A stretch of DNA of 64,000 bases from Flavobacterium branchiarum (lineage in GTDB: Bacteria > Bacteroidota > Bacteroidia > Flavobacteriales > Flavobacteriaceae). Of this stretch, positions 31,564 to 41,433 are shown piece by piece (position 1 is the stretch's first letter; each line of letters starts with the position of its first letter). The notes beneath the pieces are model-generated. The model was not told the DNA's origin and ran no database searches. It saw only the letters and a list, made by a program, of their open reading frames with translations. The translations under genes were made by a program, and so were the position numbers. The stretch covers positions 1 to 64,000 of the forward strand of contig NZ_JAUFQQ010000005.1 in assembly GCF_030409845.1 (NCBI RefSeq), read 5' to 3'.

Positions 31564-31916
31564 AAAATTAGTCTTATAAATCATATAATTGTTCTAAGAA
31601 AACATAAGCAAACCCGTTGAATGTAATTTTTCATTTAACACATAGAAACATAGCTTAACAAAGCTTGAAAAAGGCGTTTCACTTAAAATAAAGCACATAA
31701 GTCTATGTGAAAAAATATTTTGATTAAATCATCTTTAATTAAAAAATCTATTTCAATAGCAATCGGAACTATATCTCTATGTGTTAAATACCATTTTTAC
31801 GATTTTTAAGTTTCTCCATAATGGGTTTATAATTTACTCATAAACTATGTTATTTTTCTGCTAAAAAACAGAATTATTTTTTTTTACATCAGATTTTTAT
31901 CCTTAATTTTACTGCC
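31564..31916. other. Intergenic region with MITE-like repeat
   Basis: These 353 bp contain no gene. Most of the space is a 157-bp element with 13-bp terminal inverted repeats, described separately; its right half recurs near 50.3 kb. The end of the region should carry the promoter of the metal-resistance cluster; no clear TAnnTTTG box or metal-regulator operator was recognised. Confidence 0.5.
31633..31789. repeat. 157-bp element with 13-bp terminal inverted repeats
   Basis: The ends are ATTTAACACATAG (31633-31645) and CTATGTGTTAAAT (31777-31789), an exact 13-bp inverted pair. There is no coding frame inside. The right-hand two thirds (31701-31801) matches 50274-50372 imperfectly, sharing taaatcatctt and ctatgtgttaaat. 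The layout is that of a MITE-like non-autonomous element or a REP-type repeat. No target-site duplication was recognised. Confidence 0.6.
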
Positions 31917-32240
31917 GTGAAATGGATTAACATCATATTATCAATTTACTTAGTCGTTCTATCGTGTTTGCCTTGTGCAGATACGCTGGAAAGCGAAACT
32001 ATTGCGCATACAAGCGAAATAGTAAGTAAGGATAATCAATCTCACCAAAAGGGACTGGATCTTTGTGCTCCGTTTTGCAGTTGCAATTGTTGTGCTGCTC
32101 AGGTCCTAACCTCAGCTCCTGCTGTTGCATGGGTTTTTAATGCTGAAACAACACTCATTAAAAAACCGTTATCTTCTTATCATTCAATTCTTACTTCTAA
32201 TTTCTACGGAAGTATTTGGCAACCGCCCCAAATAGTATAA
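31917..32240 (+). CDS. Small Cys-rich exported protein, DUF6660-like
   Basis: This 107-residue protein starts at GTG (31917) with a hydrophobic N terminus (WINIILSIYLVVLSCLPC). The body has a dense cysteine cluster, LCAPFCSCNCCAAQV, expected to bind soft metal ions in an oxidising or periplasmic setting. Small proteins of this layout (DUF6660 in Bacteroidota) usually sit just before CusA-type pumps, as here (94 bp upstream). I infer a metal-sensing or metal-delivery role for the efflux system, though no function is established. The GTG is the only start that includes the whole hydrophobic stretch. Confidence 0.75.
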   Translation: MKWINIILSIYLVVLSCLPCADTLESETIAHTSEIVSKDNQSHQKGLDLCAPFCSCNCCAAQVLTSAPAVAWVFNAETTLIKKPLSSYHSILTSNFYGSIWQPPQIV

Positions 32241-32334
32241 TGTAGCCCGAGTAATTTCGGGTGTATGTGTTGTGGTTTACCACAAAAAAACAGGCGATTC
32301 ATCGTCCTGATTTCTCATTCATTATATCCTAAAA

Positions 32335-35300
32335 ATGTTAGATAAGATTATACAATTTAGTATAAAGAACAAGTTCATTATACTACTACTTACCTTGGTT
32401 CTTATAGCCTGGGGAAGTTTTTCACTCAAAAATTTACCACTGGATGCACTTCCTGATATTACTAACAATCAAGTGCAAATCATTACTACTGCTCCTACTC
32501 TAGCTAGTCAGGAAGTAGAACAATTAATTACCTATCCGATAGAGCAATCTTTAAAAACAATTCCGAAAGTAATCGAACTTCGTAGTATTTCCCGTTTTGG
32601 GTTGTCTGTCGTTACTGTTGTTTTTGAAGAAGATGCCGATACCTATTGGGCACGTGAGCAAGTGTTTCAAAGATTAAAACAAGCTGAAGAAAACATCCCT
32701 AAATATGCAGGAACACCAGAATTGGCTCCAATTACAACGGGTCTTGGTGAAATTTACCAATACGATGTTTATGCAAAAAAAGGTTACGAAGATAAATATA
32801 ACGCAACCAGTTTAAGAACAATTCAGGATTGGATTATAGTACCTCAATTACAAGGTGTAAAAGGTGTTGCCGAAGTAAGTACTTGGGGAGGTAGCGTAAA
32901 ACAATACGAAATTGCTGTTGATCCCAACCGATTAAATAGTGTTGGTGTTACTATAACTGAAATTTTTGATGCTCTAGAAAAAAACAATCAAAATACAGGT
33001 GGTGCCTACATCGAAAAAGATGAGTTTGCTTATTTTATTCGTGGTGTCGGAATGGCTTCTGGAATAAAAGACATTGGCAATATTGTTATTAAAAATAGAA
33101 ATGCCACTCCAATTTTGGTTCGTGATGTAGCGACTGTACAATTAGGTAACGCAATCCGATTTGGTGCTACAACCAAAGATGGAAAAGGCGAAATTGTAGG
33201 AGGCTTAACGCTAATGCTTAAAGGAGAAAACTCTAAAGCAGTTGTAGAGCGTGTGAAAGAAAAAATGGTTGAGATTAACAAAATGCTACCCGAAGGTGTT
33301 GTAGCCGAAGCTTTTATAGACCGAAGTAAATTGGTTGATAATGCAATCGGGACCGTTACTAAAAACTTACTTGAAGGGGCATTAATTGTAATTTTTGTAC
33401 TGATTTTATTTTTAGGTAATCTTCGTGCTGGATTAATTGTTGCATCTGTTATTCCGCTAGCAATGTTGTTTGCAGTAATCTTAATGAATGCATTTGGCGT
33501 GAGCGGCAACTTAATGAGCTTAGGTGCAATTGACTTCGGAATTATAGTCGATGGTGCCGTGATTATTGTTGAAGCCACGATGCATCATTTACAAAAACTC
33601 AAGAAAAAAAGAGAATTAACGCAGTCTGAAATGGATACCGAAGTATATGCTTCGGCTTCTAAAATAAGAAATAGCGCAGCCTTTGGAGAAATAATTATCT
33701 TAATTGTATATCTACCAATATTAGCATTGGTTGGAACCGAAGGAAAAATGTTTAAACCAATGGCAATGACAGTTGGTTTTGCAGTTATGGGAGCTTTTAT
33801 CTTATCGCTTACCTATGTTCCTATGATGAGTGCTTTGTTTCTTTCTAAAAATACAGAGCATAAACCAAACTTTAGTGACCGAATGATGGCTTGGTTTGAA
33901 AAAATATACGCTCCTTTCTTAAACAAAGCCTTACAGTTCAAAAAAGCAGTTCTAGGTATTGCTGTTGCATTATTTGTTTTAGCACTTGTAATCTTTCAGA
34001 ACATGGGAGGAGAATTTATTCCAACTATCGAAGAAGGAGATTTAGCCATTAATGCCACCATTATGACCGGAAGTTCTTTAACGCAAATGATAAAGACAAC
34101 AACCGAATATGAAAAATTGCTTAAAGCGAAATTCCCTGAGATTAAAACCATTGTAACTAAGATTGGAAGTGGAGAAATTCCAACCGACCCAATGCCTATA
34201 GAAAGTGGCGATTTGATTATTGTTTTAAAAGATAAAAAAGAATGGACCAGCGCTGACAACTGGCAAGATTTAGCTCATATGATGAAAGAAGAAATGGAAA
34301 AAATTCCAGGAGCCAACATCGAAGTTTCTCAGCCTATACAAATGCGTTTTAATGAATTAATGACTGGAAGCCGAAGTGATATTGCTATTAAAATATTTGG
34401 TGATAATCTTGATGTTCTAGAAAGAAAAGCCAATGAACTAATTCAGAAAATTAATAAAATTGAAGGTATTGGCGATCTCAAAGCAGATAAAGTAAGTGGA
34501 TTGCCTCAAATCACCATTAAATACGATTATGATAAAATTGCATTGTATGGTTTAAACATTGAAGACTTAAATAAGATACTTCGTTCTTCATTTGCAGGAG
34601 AAGCTGCAGGTAAAATTTACGAAGAAAACAGACGTTTTGATATAGTCGTTCGAATGAATAAAGACAATCGTACTGATATAAGCGATGTGAGTAATTTATT
34701 TATTCCTCTTCCAAGTGGGCAACAAGTACCTCTTTCGCAAGTTGCAACTGTCGATTATGAACAAGGTCCAGTACAAGTAATTCGTGAAGACGGAAAACGT
34801 AGAATGACTATTGGTCTTAATGTACGTGGCCGTGATGTAAAAAGTGTTGTGGAGGAAATTCAGCAAAAGCTTGATAAAAACTTCAAACTTCCAGCAGGGT
34901 ATTATGTTACTTACGGAGGACAGTTTGAAAACCTAATCGAAGCAAACAAGCGTCTTTCTGTGGCTCTGCCTATTGCGTTGAGTTTAATTTTAGTATTGCT
35001 TTATTTCACTTTTAAAAGTACCAAACAAGCCGCTTTAATTTTTACCGCAATTCCGCTTTCGGCAATTGGAGGTGTATTCGCATTATGGTTACGTGGTATG
35101 CCGTTTAGTATTTCGGCTGGAATTGGTTTTATTGCTTTATTTGGAATTGCAGTATTAAACGGAATTGTACTGATATCTTATTTCAACCAACTTAAACTGG
35201 AAGGAATCACAGACCCATTGCAACGTGTATTAATTGGAACAAAAACAAGATTACGTCCTGTTTTAATGACTGCTGCCGTAGCTTCTTTAGGTTTCTTACC

Positions 35301-36651
35301 AATGGCACTATCTACAAGTGGCGGTGCCGAGGTACAAAAACCTTTGGCAACGGTTGTAATAGGTGGTTTATTCTCGGCTACCCTACTTACATTAATCGTT
35401 TTGCCAATACTTTACTTATTATCAGAAAGAGTAATTAAAAGAAAAACAACAATGATAAAACCAATGATAACAGGGCTTTTATTACTAATTAGCAGTTTCT
35501 CTTTTGCACAAAACAACCAACCAATTGGACTGGAAAAAGCAATCGAAATGGCAAAAGCCAATAGCATTAATTTGAAAATTGCTGATAAAGAAATAGAAAA
35601 ACAAACGGTGCTAAAAAAGACAGCCTTTCAGCCAGATCCATTACAAGTGGAATATCAAGGCGGACAGTCTAATAGTGTAAAATATGACAGTAATGTTTCT
35701 GTACAGCAATATTTCCCTATCGGAAAAATTACCAAAGCCAACCGTCAATTGCAGGAAGAACTGGTGAAATTAGCCGAAAAACAAAAAGCGCTATCCGAAT
35801 ATGAAATTGAAAAAGCGGTGACATTAGCCTATTATCAGTATTTATATGGTGTTTCTGTTCACAAACTAAATACAGAGTTACTTAATATATACGCTTTGTT
35901 CCTTAAAAATGCCGAACTCCGTTTTAAAACTGGAGAAAGTGGTAATATAGAAGTAATCAGCGCCAAAGCTAAATCTAAAGAGATTGAAACTCAAAAAGTA
36001 CAATTAGACTACGATTTAGCTATTTATCAAAAGCAGTTACAGTTTTTTGTTAGAACAAAAGAAAACATTGTCCCTGATAGCAATACTCCGCTTCAATTTG
36101 CCTCACTTTCAGAATCAAACAAATCAAAAGTAGAAGGTTTGATGAATGATTATTATCAGCAACAAATTTCGGTCTTTCAAAAAGAAGCCAATACGTTTAA
36201 AGCACAACGTACTCCTAAATTAGGTTTAGGGTATTTTGCGCAAACTATTGACAAGGAATCTTTATTTCAGGGATTTACAGCAGGTTTACAAATTCCATTG
36301 TTTGGAGGTGTAAATACAGCTAAAGCCAAAGCAGCTTCGATAAGCATTGCACAATCTCAACTGGAATTAGAGAACAATCAATTTTCCTTAGAATTACAAA
36401 TGCAGGAATTAACAAACGAATTTGAAAAACAAGAAAAAGGCTTGCTTTATTACCAAACAGAAGGTTTAAATTATGCCGAGCAAATTATCACAACAGCCCA
36501 AAAAAGTTATGCCAATGGAGATATGAGTTATTGGACCTATATCAGTTTTTTAAATCAAGCAATTGACATCAAAAAACAATATGCCGAGACTTTGAACACA
36601 TACAATCAAAGCGCTATCCGATTACAATTTCCATCAATTTCCAATAACTAA
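32335..36651 (+). CDS. CusA/CzcA heavy-metal RND pump fused to a TolC-type outer-membrane factor
   Basis: This 1438-residue polypeptide has two parts. Residues 1-1035 are a complete heavy-metal RND transporter with twelve membrane helices and the HME signature DFGIIVDGAVIIVEA in helix 4, driving proton-coupled export of ions such as Cu, Ag, Zn or Co. A second part begins at about 1040 with a signal-peptide-like stretch (MIKPMITGLLLLISSFSFAQ) followed by a TolC/CusC-type domain (ANSINLKIADKEIEKQ, coiled coils, PLFGGVNTAKAKA). Normally these are separate proteins in two membranes; the fusion, with an internal export signal, is found in some Bacteroidota. The adaptor gene follows after 11 bp. 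The ion cannot be fixed from sequence. Confidence 0.92.
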   Translation: MLDKIIQFSIKNKFIILLLTLVLIAWGSFSLKNLPLDALPDITNNQVQIITTAPTLASQEVEQLITYPIEQSLKTIPKVIELRSISRFGLSVVTVVFEEDADTYWAREQVFQRLKQAEENIPKYAGTPELAPITTGLGEIYQYDVYAKKGYEDKYNATSLRTIQDWIIVPQLQGVKGVAEVSTWGGSVKQYEIAVDPNRLNSVGVTITEIFDALEKNNQNTGGAYIEKDEFAYFIRGVGMASGIKDIGNIVIKNRNATPILVRDVATVQLGNAIRFGATTKDGKGEIVGGLTLMLKGENSKAVVERVKEKMVEINKMLPEGVVAEAFIDRSKLVDNAIGTVTKNLLEGALIVIFVLILFLGNLRAGLIVASVIPLAMLFAVILMNAFGVSGNLMSLGAIDFGIIVDGAVIIVEATMHHLQKLKKKRELTQSEMDTEVYASASKIRNSAAFGEIIILIVYLPILALVGTEGKMFKPMAMTVGFAVMGAFILSLTYVPMMSALFLSKNTEHKPNFSDRMMAWFEKIYAPFLNKALQFKKAVLGIAVALFVLALVIFQNMGGEFIPTIEEGDLAINATIMTGSSLTQMIKTTTEYEKLLKAKFPEIKTIVTKIGSGEIPTDPMPIESGDLIIVLKDKKEWTSADNWQDLAHMMKEEMEKIPGANIEVSQPIQMRFNELMTGSRSDIAIKIFGDNLDVLERKANELIQKINKIEGIGDLKADKVSGLPQITIKYDYDKIALYGLNIEDLNKILRSSFAGEAAGKIYEENRRFDIVVRMNKDNRTDISDVSNLFIPLPSGQQVPLSQVATVDYEQGPVQVIREDGKRRMTIGLNVRGRDVKSVVEEIQQKLDKNFKLPAGYYVTYGGQFENLIEANKRLSVALPIALSLILVLLYFTFKSTKQAALIFTAIPLSAIGGVFALWLRGMPFSISAGIGFIALFGIAVLNGIVLISYFNQLKLEGITDPLQRVLIGTKTRLRPVLMTAAVASLGFLPMALSTSGGAEVQKPLATVVIGGLFSATLLTLIVLPILYLLSERVIKRKTTMIKPMITGLLLLISSFSFAQNNQPIGLEKAIEMAKANSINLKIADKEIEKQTVLKKTAFQPDPLQVEYQGGQSNSVKYDSNVSVQQYFPIGKITKANRQLQEELVKLAEKQKALSEYEIEKAVTLAYYQYLYGVSVHKLNTELLNIYALFLKNAELRFKTGESGNIEVISAKAKSKEIETQKVQLDYDLAIYQKQLQFFVRTKENIVPDSNTPLQFASLSESNKSKVEGLMNDYYQQQISVFQKEANTFKAQRTPKLGLGYFAQTIDKESLFQGFTAGLQIPLFGGVNTAKAKAASISIAQSQLELENNQFSLELQMQELTNEFEKQEKGLLYYQTEGLNYAEQIITTAQKSYANGDMSYWTYISFLNQAIDIKKQYAETLNTYNQSAIRLQFPSISNN

Positions 36652-36662
36652 TACACTTTACA

Positions 36663-37916
36663 ATGAAAAATATAAAAAACACAATAAATCGTTTTTCTTT
36701 CCTGCTTCCAATTGCTTTTTTACTATTGACTTTAACATCATGCAATGAAAAGAAGACTGAAGAAACGCATGAAGAAGAAAAGTCAGAAACTGAAGTAGCC
36801 TTAACCGAAGCCCAATTTAAAACTGTTGGTATTCAATTTGGTAAAGTCGAAAATCGCAATCTAAAAACGATTATCAAAGCTACAGGATATACAACGGTTC
36901 CACCTCAAAACGCGGCTAAAATTGCTACATTACTTGGTGGTACTGTCAAAGACATCTTTGTTCTAGAAGGTACTTTTGTAAATAAAGGAAAGGTTTTAGC
37001 AACCATTCAGAATCTGGAAGTTGTAGGAATGTTAGAAGATTACAGATCGGCTACTGCCAACCTTGAATATTTGCAATTAGAATACAATCGTCAGAAAACA
37101 TTGGCTGATGAGAATGTAAATCCTCGAAAAGTATTTCAGGAAGTAAAAGCGAAACTAGCTGTAGAAAGAGCTAGAGCGCAAGCAGCAAAAAACAGATTAC
37201 AAGCCTTAAATGTGAGTTTGTCTAGCAACAGCGCTTTAATTCCGATTATATCGCCTATAAGTGGTTATGTTGGAGAGATAAATATTGCCAAAGGAGCGTT
37301 TGCAGAAACTGGTATTACTTTATTTGAAGTTTCTGATAATAGCCAAATGCACTTGGATTTAAATGTATATGAAAAAGATTTAGGATCAATTTCAATTGGT
37401 CAAGAAGTCGATTTTATACTAACCAATCAGTCTAATAAATCGATAAAAGGAAAAATATTCGGTATCAATAAATCATTCTCTAACGAAAGTAAAACCGTGG
37501 CTGTACACGCCAAAATCAATCCAAATGACGCCAAGGATCTAATCTCCGGAATGTATGTTTCTGCCAATATTAACCTAGATAAAGCAACTGTTCCTGCTTT
37601 GCCAAAAGGGGCTATTGTAAAAAATGGAGATAAATTTTTCATCTACATAAAAGAAAATGCACATCCTAAAAAAGAGGAGAAACACGATCACGGAAAAGAA
37701 GAGAAACATGATCATGGAAATGAAACGGAAGGTGCTCATGAAGAAGGACAAGGAGAAATACATTTTAAAGCTATAGAAGTTATTCCTGGCACAACAGATA
37801 TGGGATATACCGAAATAAAATTTGTAACTTCAATCCCTGAAAACAGTCAAATTGTGACACAAGGTGCTTTTTACCTCTTAGCCGCACAAAAAGGTGGTGG
37901 TGAACACACACATTAA
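36663..37916 (+). CDS. CusB-type RND periplasmic adaptor, His-rich
   Basis: This 417-residue membrane-fusion protein links the pump and outer-membrane channel. It has a lipoprotein signal with lipobox Cys in LTLTSCNEKK, a barrel-sandwich/lipoyl half (GGTVKDIFVLEGTFVNKGKVLATI), a coiled-coil hairpin (about 125-185), a beta-barrel domain (DLNVYEKDLGSISIGQEV) and a C-terminal region. An insert of about 35 residues near 335-370 is rich in His, Asp and Glu (KHDHGKEEKHDHG, ending EIHF) and probably binds metal. It lies between the pump and the methyltransferase gene. The histidines favour Zn, Co, Cu or Ni. Confidence 0.93.
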   Translation: MKNIKNTINRFSFLLPIAFLLLTLTSCNEKKTEETHEEEKSETEVALTEAQFKTVGIQFGKVENRNLKTIIKATGYTTVPPQNAAKIATLLGGTVKDIFVLEGTFVNKGKVLATIQNLEVVGMLEDYRSATANLEYLQLEYNRQKTLADENVNPRKVFQEVKAKLAVERARAQAAKNRLQALNVSLSSNSALIPIISPISGYVGEINIAKGAFAETGITLFEVSDNSQMHLDLNVYEKDLGSISIGQEVDFILTNQSNKSIKGKIFGINKSFSNESKTVAVHAKINPNDAKDLISGMYVSANINLDKATVPALPKGAIVKNGDKFFIYIKENAHPKKEEKHDHGKEEKHDHGNETEGAHEEGQGEIHFKAIEVIPGTTDMGYTEIKFVTSIPENSQIVTQGAFYLLAAQKGGGEHTH

Positions 37917-37926
37917 TATTTTTTAT

Positions 37927-38544
37927 ATGAGCAATAAATCGCATTGGGAAAATGTATTCACAACAAAAACTCCAAATGAAGTAAGTTGGACACAAGAATA
38001 CCCAAAAACTGCCATCGATTATATAGAAAGCCTAAAACTATCAAAAACTGCCAATATCATTGATATTGGTGGTGGCGATAGTAATCTAGTTGATGCTTTG
38101 CTAGATAAAGGTTTTGTGAATATTTGGGTGCTGGATATTTCAGCCACAGCCTTAGAAAAAACAAAAAATCGCTTAGGTGAAAGAGCCAGCCTAGTACATT
38201 GGATTGTCTCAGATATCACAACGTTTACTCCCGATGTAAAATTTGATTTTTGGCATGACAGAGCCGTTTTTCATTTTTTGACTACTAACGAGAGCATTAA
38301 TAAATATGTCTCGATTGCCGAAAATGCAATACATACTAATGCTCATTTTTTACTAGGTACTTTTTCAGAAAATGGACCTTTAAAATGTAGCGGATTAGAC
38401 ATCAAACAATATTCTGAAGAGAACATGAAAATTACTTTTCAGGAAAATTTCGAAGCACTAAAATGCTTCACCGAAGATCATATTACCCCGTTTAACACAA
38501 CACAAAACTTTCAATTTTGTGGATTTAGAAAAAGACAAATATGA
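37927..38544 (+). CDS. Class I SAM-dependent methyltransferase
   Basis: This 205-residue Rossmann-fold methyltransferase has motif I IIDIGGGDSNLVDALL, an acidic residue after strand 2 (WVLDIS) and the motif IV-like FDFWHDRAVFHFL. The chosen start is ATG 37927 (MSNKSHWENVFTTK), which matches the usual opening of this family; a longer frame from 37894 overlaps the adaptor gene and is less likely. Its stop overlaps the ATG of the P-type ATPase gene by 4 bp (ATGA), so the two are translationally coupled within the metal operon. Related proteins are annotated as thiopurine or tellurite-type methyltransferases; the substrate is unknown and detoxification by methylation is inference. Confidence 0.85.
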   Translation: MSNKSHWENVFTTKTPNEVSWTQEYPKTAIDYIESLKLSKTANIIDIGGGDSNLVDALLDKGFVNIWVLDISATALEKTKNRLGERASLVHWIVSDITTFTPDVKFDFWHDRAVFHFLTTNESINKYVSIAENAIHTNAHFLLGTFSENGPLKCSGLDIKQYSEENMKITFQENFEALKCFTEDHITPFNTTQNFQFCGFRKRQI

Positions 38545-40556
38545 AACATCAACATACCCCCGACGAAAACAACAGCCCAATCGATTGTAAAACGCCTTCC
38601 AAATCTCATTCAAAACAATCTAAATCTACATGTTGTTGCGATGATGAGCCAGAAACGCATGATGACCACGACGGACACGATCATTCTGGAGGAGATCAAA
38701 CCGTTTTCCAGATGTTTGCTCCTGCTATAATTAGCCTTGTTTTATTAATTATTGCGATTGTTTTTGATAATTACCAACCTCAATCTTGGTTTACGGGTTG
38801 GGTACGAATAGCATGGTACGTAATTGCTTATTTACCTGTTGGTTTCCCAGTGCTTAAAGAAGCTTTAGAAAGTGCCAGAAAAGGTTCTTTCTTTTCTGAA
38901 TTTCTACTTATGAGTATTGCTACAATCGGAGCTTTTGCCATTGGTGAATATCCCGAAGGTGTTGCTGTAATGTTGTTTTATGCTATTGGTGAAACTTTTC
39001 AAACCTTGGCAGTTACCAGAGCCAAAGCAAATATTAAAACACTTCTAGACCAACGCCCTGATGAGGTTACTATTTTAGAAAATAACCAACCGAAAATCAT
39101 CAAGGCCGAAAGCGTACAAATTGGAGCTATTATACAGCTTAAACCCGGTGAAAAACTAGGTTTGGATGGAGAATTACTTTCCGATACTGCTTCGTTTAAT
39201 ACCGCGGCTTTAACTGGCGAAAGTAAACCTGATACCAAGAGTAAAGGCGAAAGCGTTTTGGCTGGTATGATAAATCTTAATTCTGTTGCCGAAGTACGAG
39301 TTACTGCCTTATACACCGATAGTAAATTATCTAAAATTCTGGAAATGGTTCAGGATGCAACTGCCAAAAAAGCCCCTACCGAATTATTCATCAGAAAATT
39401 TGCTAAAATCTATACCCCATTTGTAGTATATTCAGCTATTGCAATCTGCTTGCTACCATATTTTATTGTAGACGATTATATCTTTAGAGATTGGTTATAC
39501 CGAGCATTAGTATTCTTGGTTGTTTCCTGCCCTTGTGCGTTGGTTATTTCAATTCCACTAGGTTATTTTGGAGGAATTGGAGCAGCTAGTAAAAACGGAA
39601 TATTATTTAAAGGCTCTAGCTTTTTAGATATTATGGCAGCTATTCAAGTTGTGGTAATGGATAAAACAGGAACTTTAACCAAAGGTGTTTTTAATGTGCA
39701 AAAAGTTGTTGCAGTAGGAATCTCAGAAGCCGATTTAGTAAAATATACCGCCGCACTCGAAACCAAATCAACACATCCTGTAGGAACTGCCATAATCGAA
39801 TATGCCAATGGTGCTGAAAAAAATAGTACGGTTAGCGATGTCACAGAAATTGCGGGTCACGGTTTAAAAGGAAATGTTGACGGAAACGAGATCTTAGCTG
39901 GTAATGCCAAACTATTGAAGAAATTCAATATAAGTTATGATACCGAGATTGACAATACTCCGTTTACTATAATTGTCGTGGCTGTAAATCAAAAATATGC
40001 TGGTTACTTTTTAATCGCTGATGAGATTAAGGAAGATGCTAAACATGCCATTCAGAGCTTGCACTCGATAAATGTAAAAACAGTAATGCTTTCGGGAGAT
40101 AAAACGGCTGTGGTTAATGCTGTGGCAAAAGAACTAAATATCGATGAAGCCTACGGAGATTTATTACCTGAAAACAAAGTCGAAAAAGTAACTGCTTTAA
40201 AAGATAAAAACTTAAAAATTGCCTTTGTAGGCGATGGTGTAAATGACGCTCCTGTTGTTGCTCTTGCGCATGCAGGAATCGCTATGGGAGGTTTAGGTAG
40301 TGATGCTACGATTGAAACTGCTGACATTGTTATCCAGAACGACCAACCAACAAAAATATATACTGCAATAAACATTGGTAAAAAAACCAAACAAATCGTT
40401 TGGCAAAACATCACTTTGGCTTTTGTTGTAAAAGCTGTTGTTCTTATTCTTGGTGCAGGAGGTTTAGCTACTATGTGGGAGGCTGTTTTTGCAGATGTTG
40501 GAGTTGCTTTACTAGCTATTTTAAATGCAGTACGAATTCAGAGAATGAAGTTTTAA
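38541..40556 (+). CDS. P1B-type heavy-metal ATPase, ZntA/CadA-like
   Basis: This is a 671-residue inner-membrane pump exporting divalent metals (Zn, Cd, Pb type) at the cost of ATP. In place of a folded HMA domain, the N terminus has a Cys/His-rich tail (CCCDDEPETHDDHDGHDH). Core motifs are the actuator TGES, CPC in the transmembrane metal site (VVSCPCALV), phosphorylation motif DKTGTLT, the HP dipeptide (KSTHPVGTA), GDGVNDAP and MGGLGSDATIE. It overlaps the methyltransferase gene by 4 bp. With the RND system it would move metal from cytoplasm to periplasm and then out of the cell. Confidence 0.94.
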   Translation: MKHQHTPDENNSPIDCKTPSKSHSKQSKSTCCCDDEPETHDDHDGHDHSGGDQTVFQMFAPAIISLVLLIIAIVFDNYQPQSWFTGWVRIAWYVIAYLPVGFPVLKEALESARKGSFFSEFLLMSIATIGAFAIGEYPEGVAVMLFYAIGETFQTLAVTRAKANIKTLLDQRPDEVTILENNQPKIIKAESVQIGAIIQLKPGEKLGLDGELLSDTASFNTAALTGESKPDTKSKGESVLAGMINLNSVAEVRVTALYTDSKLSKILEMVQDATAKKAPTELFIRKFAKIYTPFVVYSAIAICLLPYFIVDDYIFRDWLYRALVFLVVSCPCALVISIPLGYFGGIGAASKNGILFKGSSFLDIMAAIQVVVMDKTGTLTKGVFNVQKVVAVGISEADLVKYTAALETKSTHPVGTAIIEYANGAEKNSTVSDVTEIAGHGLKGNVDGNEILAGNAKLLKKFNISYDTEIDNTPFTIIVVAVNQKYAGYFLIADEIKEDAKHAIQSLHSINVKTVMLSGDKTAVVNAVAKELNIDEAYGDLLPENKVEKVTALKDKNLKIAFVGDGVNDAPVVALAHAGIAMGGLGSDATIETADIVIQNDQPTKIYTAINIGKKTKQIVWQNITLAFVVKAVVLILGAGGLATMWEAVFADVGVALLAILNAVRIQRMKF

Positions 40557-40577
40557 AACAAACCTTAAATAAATAAA

Positions 40578-41333
40578 ATGACTTTTCCAGACTACTTAAA
40601 AAAATTTGAAACCGATTTATTAAAATATAAACTTGATTACGTTCAGATTCAAGCAAAGCCAATAAAAAATAGCGATACATTAAACCTGACCCAAAGTAAA
40701 TTTTTAGGAAAACCCTATTTACCCGTAGGTATGGAATACCCAAAAGATAAAATGGGGAAGCCAATGATTTTGATGTCTCAACTTAATTTTTCTGAAATTC
40801 CAAAATTAGAGAATTATCCTGAACAAGGTATTTTACAATTTTATATTTCAGGCGAAGACTGGTATGACATGAGCGACTATAAAGTACTATATCACCCAGA
40901 AATCGAAAATCATCAAACAAATTTTGATTTTCTAACCGAAGATTTATATTCAGATTCACCTATTAATTGCGAACATAGTCTAACATTTTCTACAGAAATA
41001 GAATATGGTGGCTCACAAGATTTTAGGTTTGATTATTCGTTTGATGGATTAGATTACTGGGAATTTGAAGAAACTTTAGGTGAATCTCAAAAAAATGAAG
41101 TCGATGGAATGTTCTCTAACTGCGGACATAAAATTGGAGGTTACGCTTATTTCACACAGTCAGATCCACGTGAATATGACACTACAACCGAAAATGATAT
41201 TTTGTTACTCCAAATTGATACCGATGATGAAATAATGTTTGGCGATAGCGGAGTAGCAAATTTTTTCATCAATAAAGAAGACTTAATTAATCAAAATTTT
41301 GAGAAAGCTTATTTTAACTGGGATTGTTGCTAG
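40578..41333 (+). CDS. DUF1963 (YwqG-like) protein
   Basis: This is a 251-residue soluble acidic protein with DUF1963/YwqG features: KFLGKPYLPVGMEYP near residue 38, LMSQLNFSEIP, GILQFYIS, and late GGYAYFTQSDPRE and LLQIDTDDEIMFGDSGVANFFI. The family is common in bacteria with no established biochemical role. It lies 21 bp after the ATPase and before a terminator, so it is probably the last gene of the metal-efflux operon, but I know of no metal link for the family. Confidence 0.88.
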   Translation: MTFPDYLKKFETDLLKYKLDYVQIQAKPIKNSDTLNLTQSKFLGKPYLPVGMEYPKDKMGKPMILMSQLNFSEIPKLENYPEQGILQFYISGEDWYDMSDYKVLYHPEIENHQTNFDFLTEDLYSDSPINCEHSLTFSTEIEYGGSQDFRFDYSFDGLDYWEFEETLGESQKNEVDGMFSNCGHKIGGYAYFTQSDPREYDTTTENDILLLQIDTDDEIMFGDSGVANFFINKEDLINQNFEKAYFNWDCC

Positions 41334-41395
41334 CTATTTATAAGAGTTATAATTTTCTATAAAAAGTTCTTAATCTTCAAGATTTTTTATTGTTT

Positions 41396-41433
41396 TAAAA
41401 AAGGGTCTCTATACATAATAAAGACCCTTTTTC
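41396..41433 (+). terminator. Terminator at the end of the metal-efflux operon
   Basis: AAAAAGGGTCT and AGACCCTTTTT form a strong stem about 65 bp after the DUF1963 stop, with T on the plus side and A on the other. It could also stop leftward transcription from the RHS locus. Confidence 0.85.

Noticed and set aside
33030..33578. 182-codon minus-strand frame inside the RND pump gene
   Set aside because: Antisense shadow of a well-conserved coding region; repetitive Ser/Ile/Thr composition and no family likeness.
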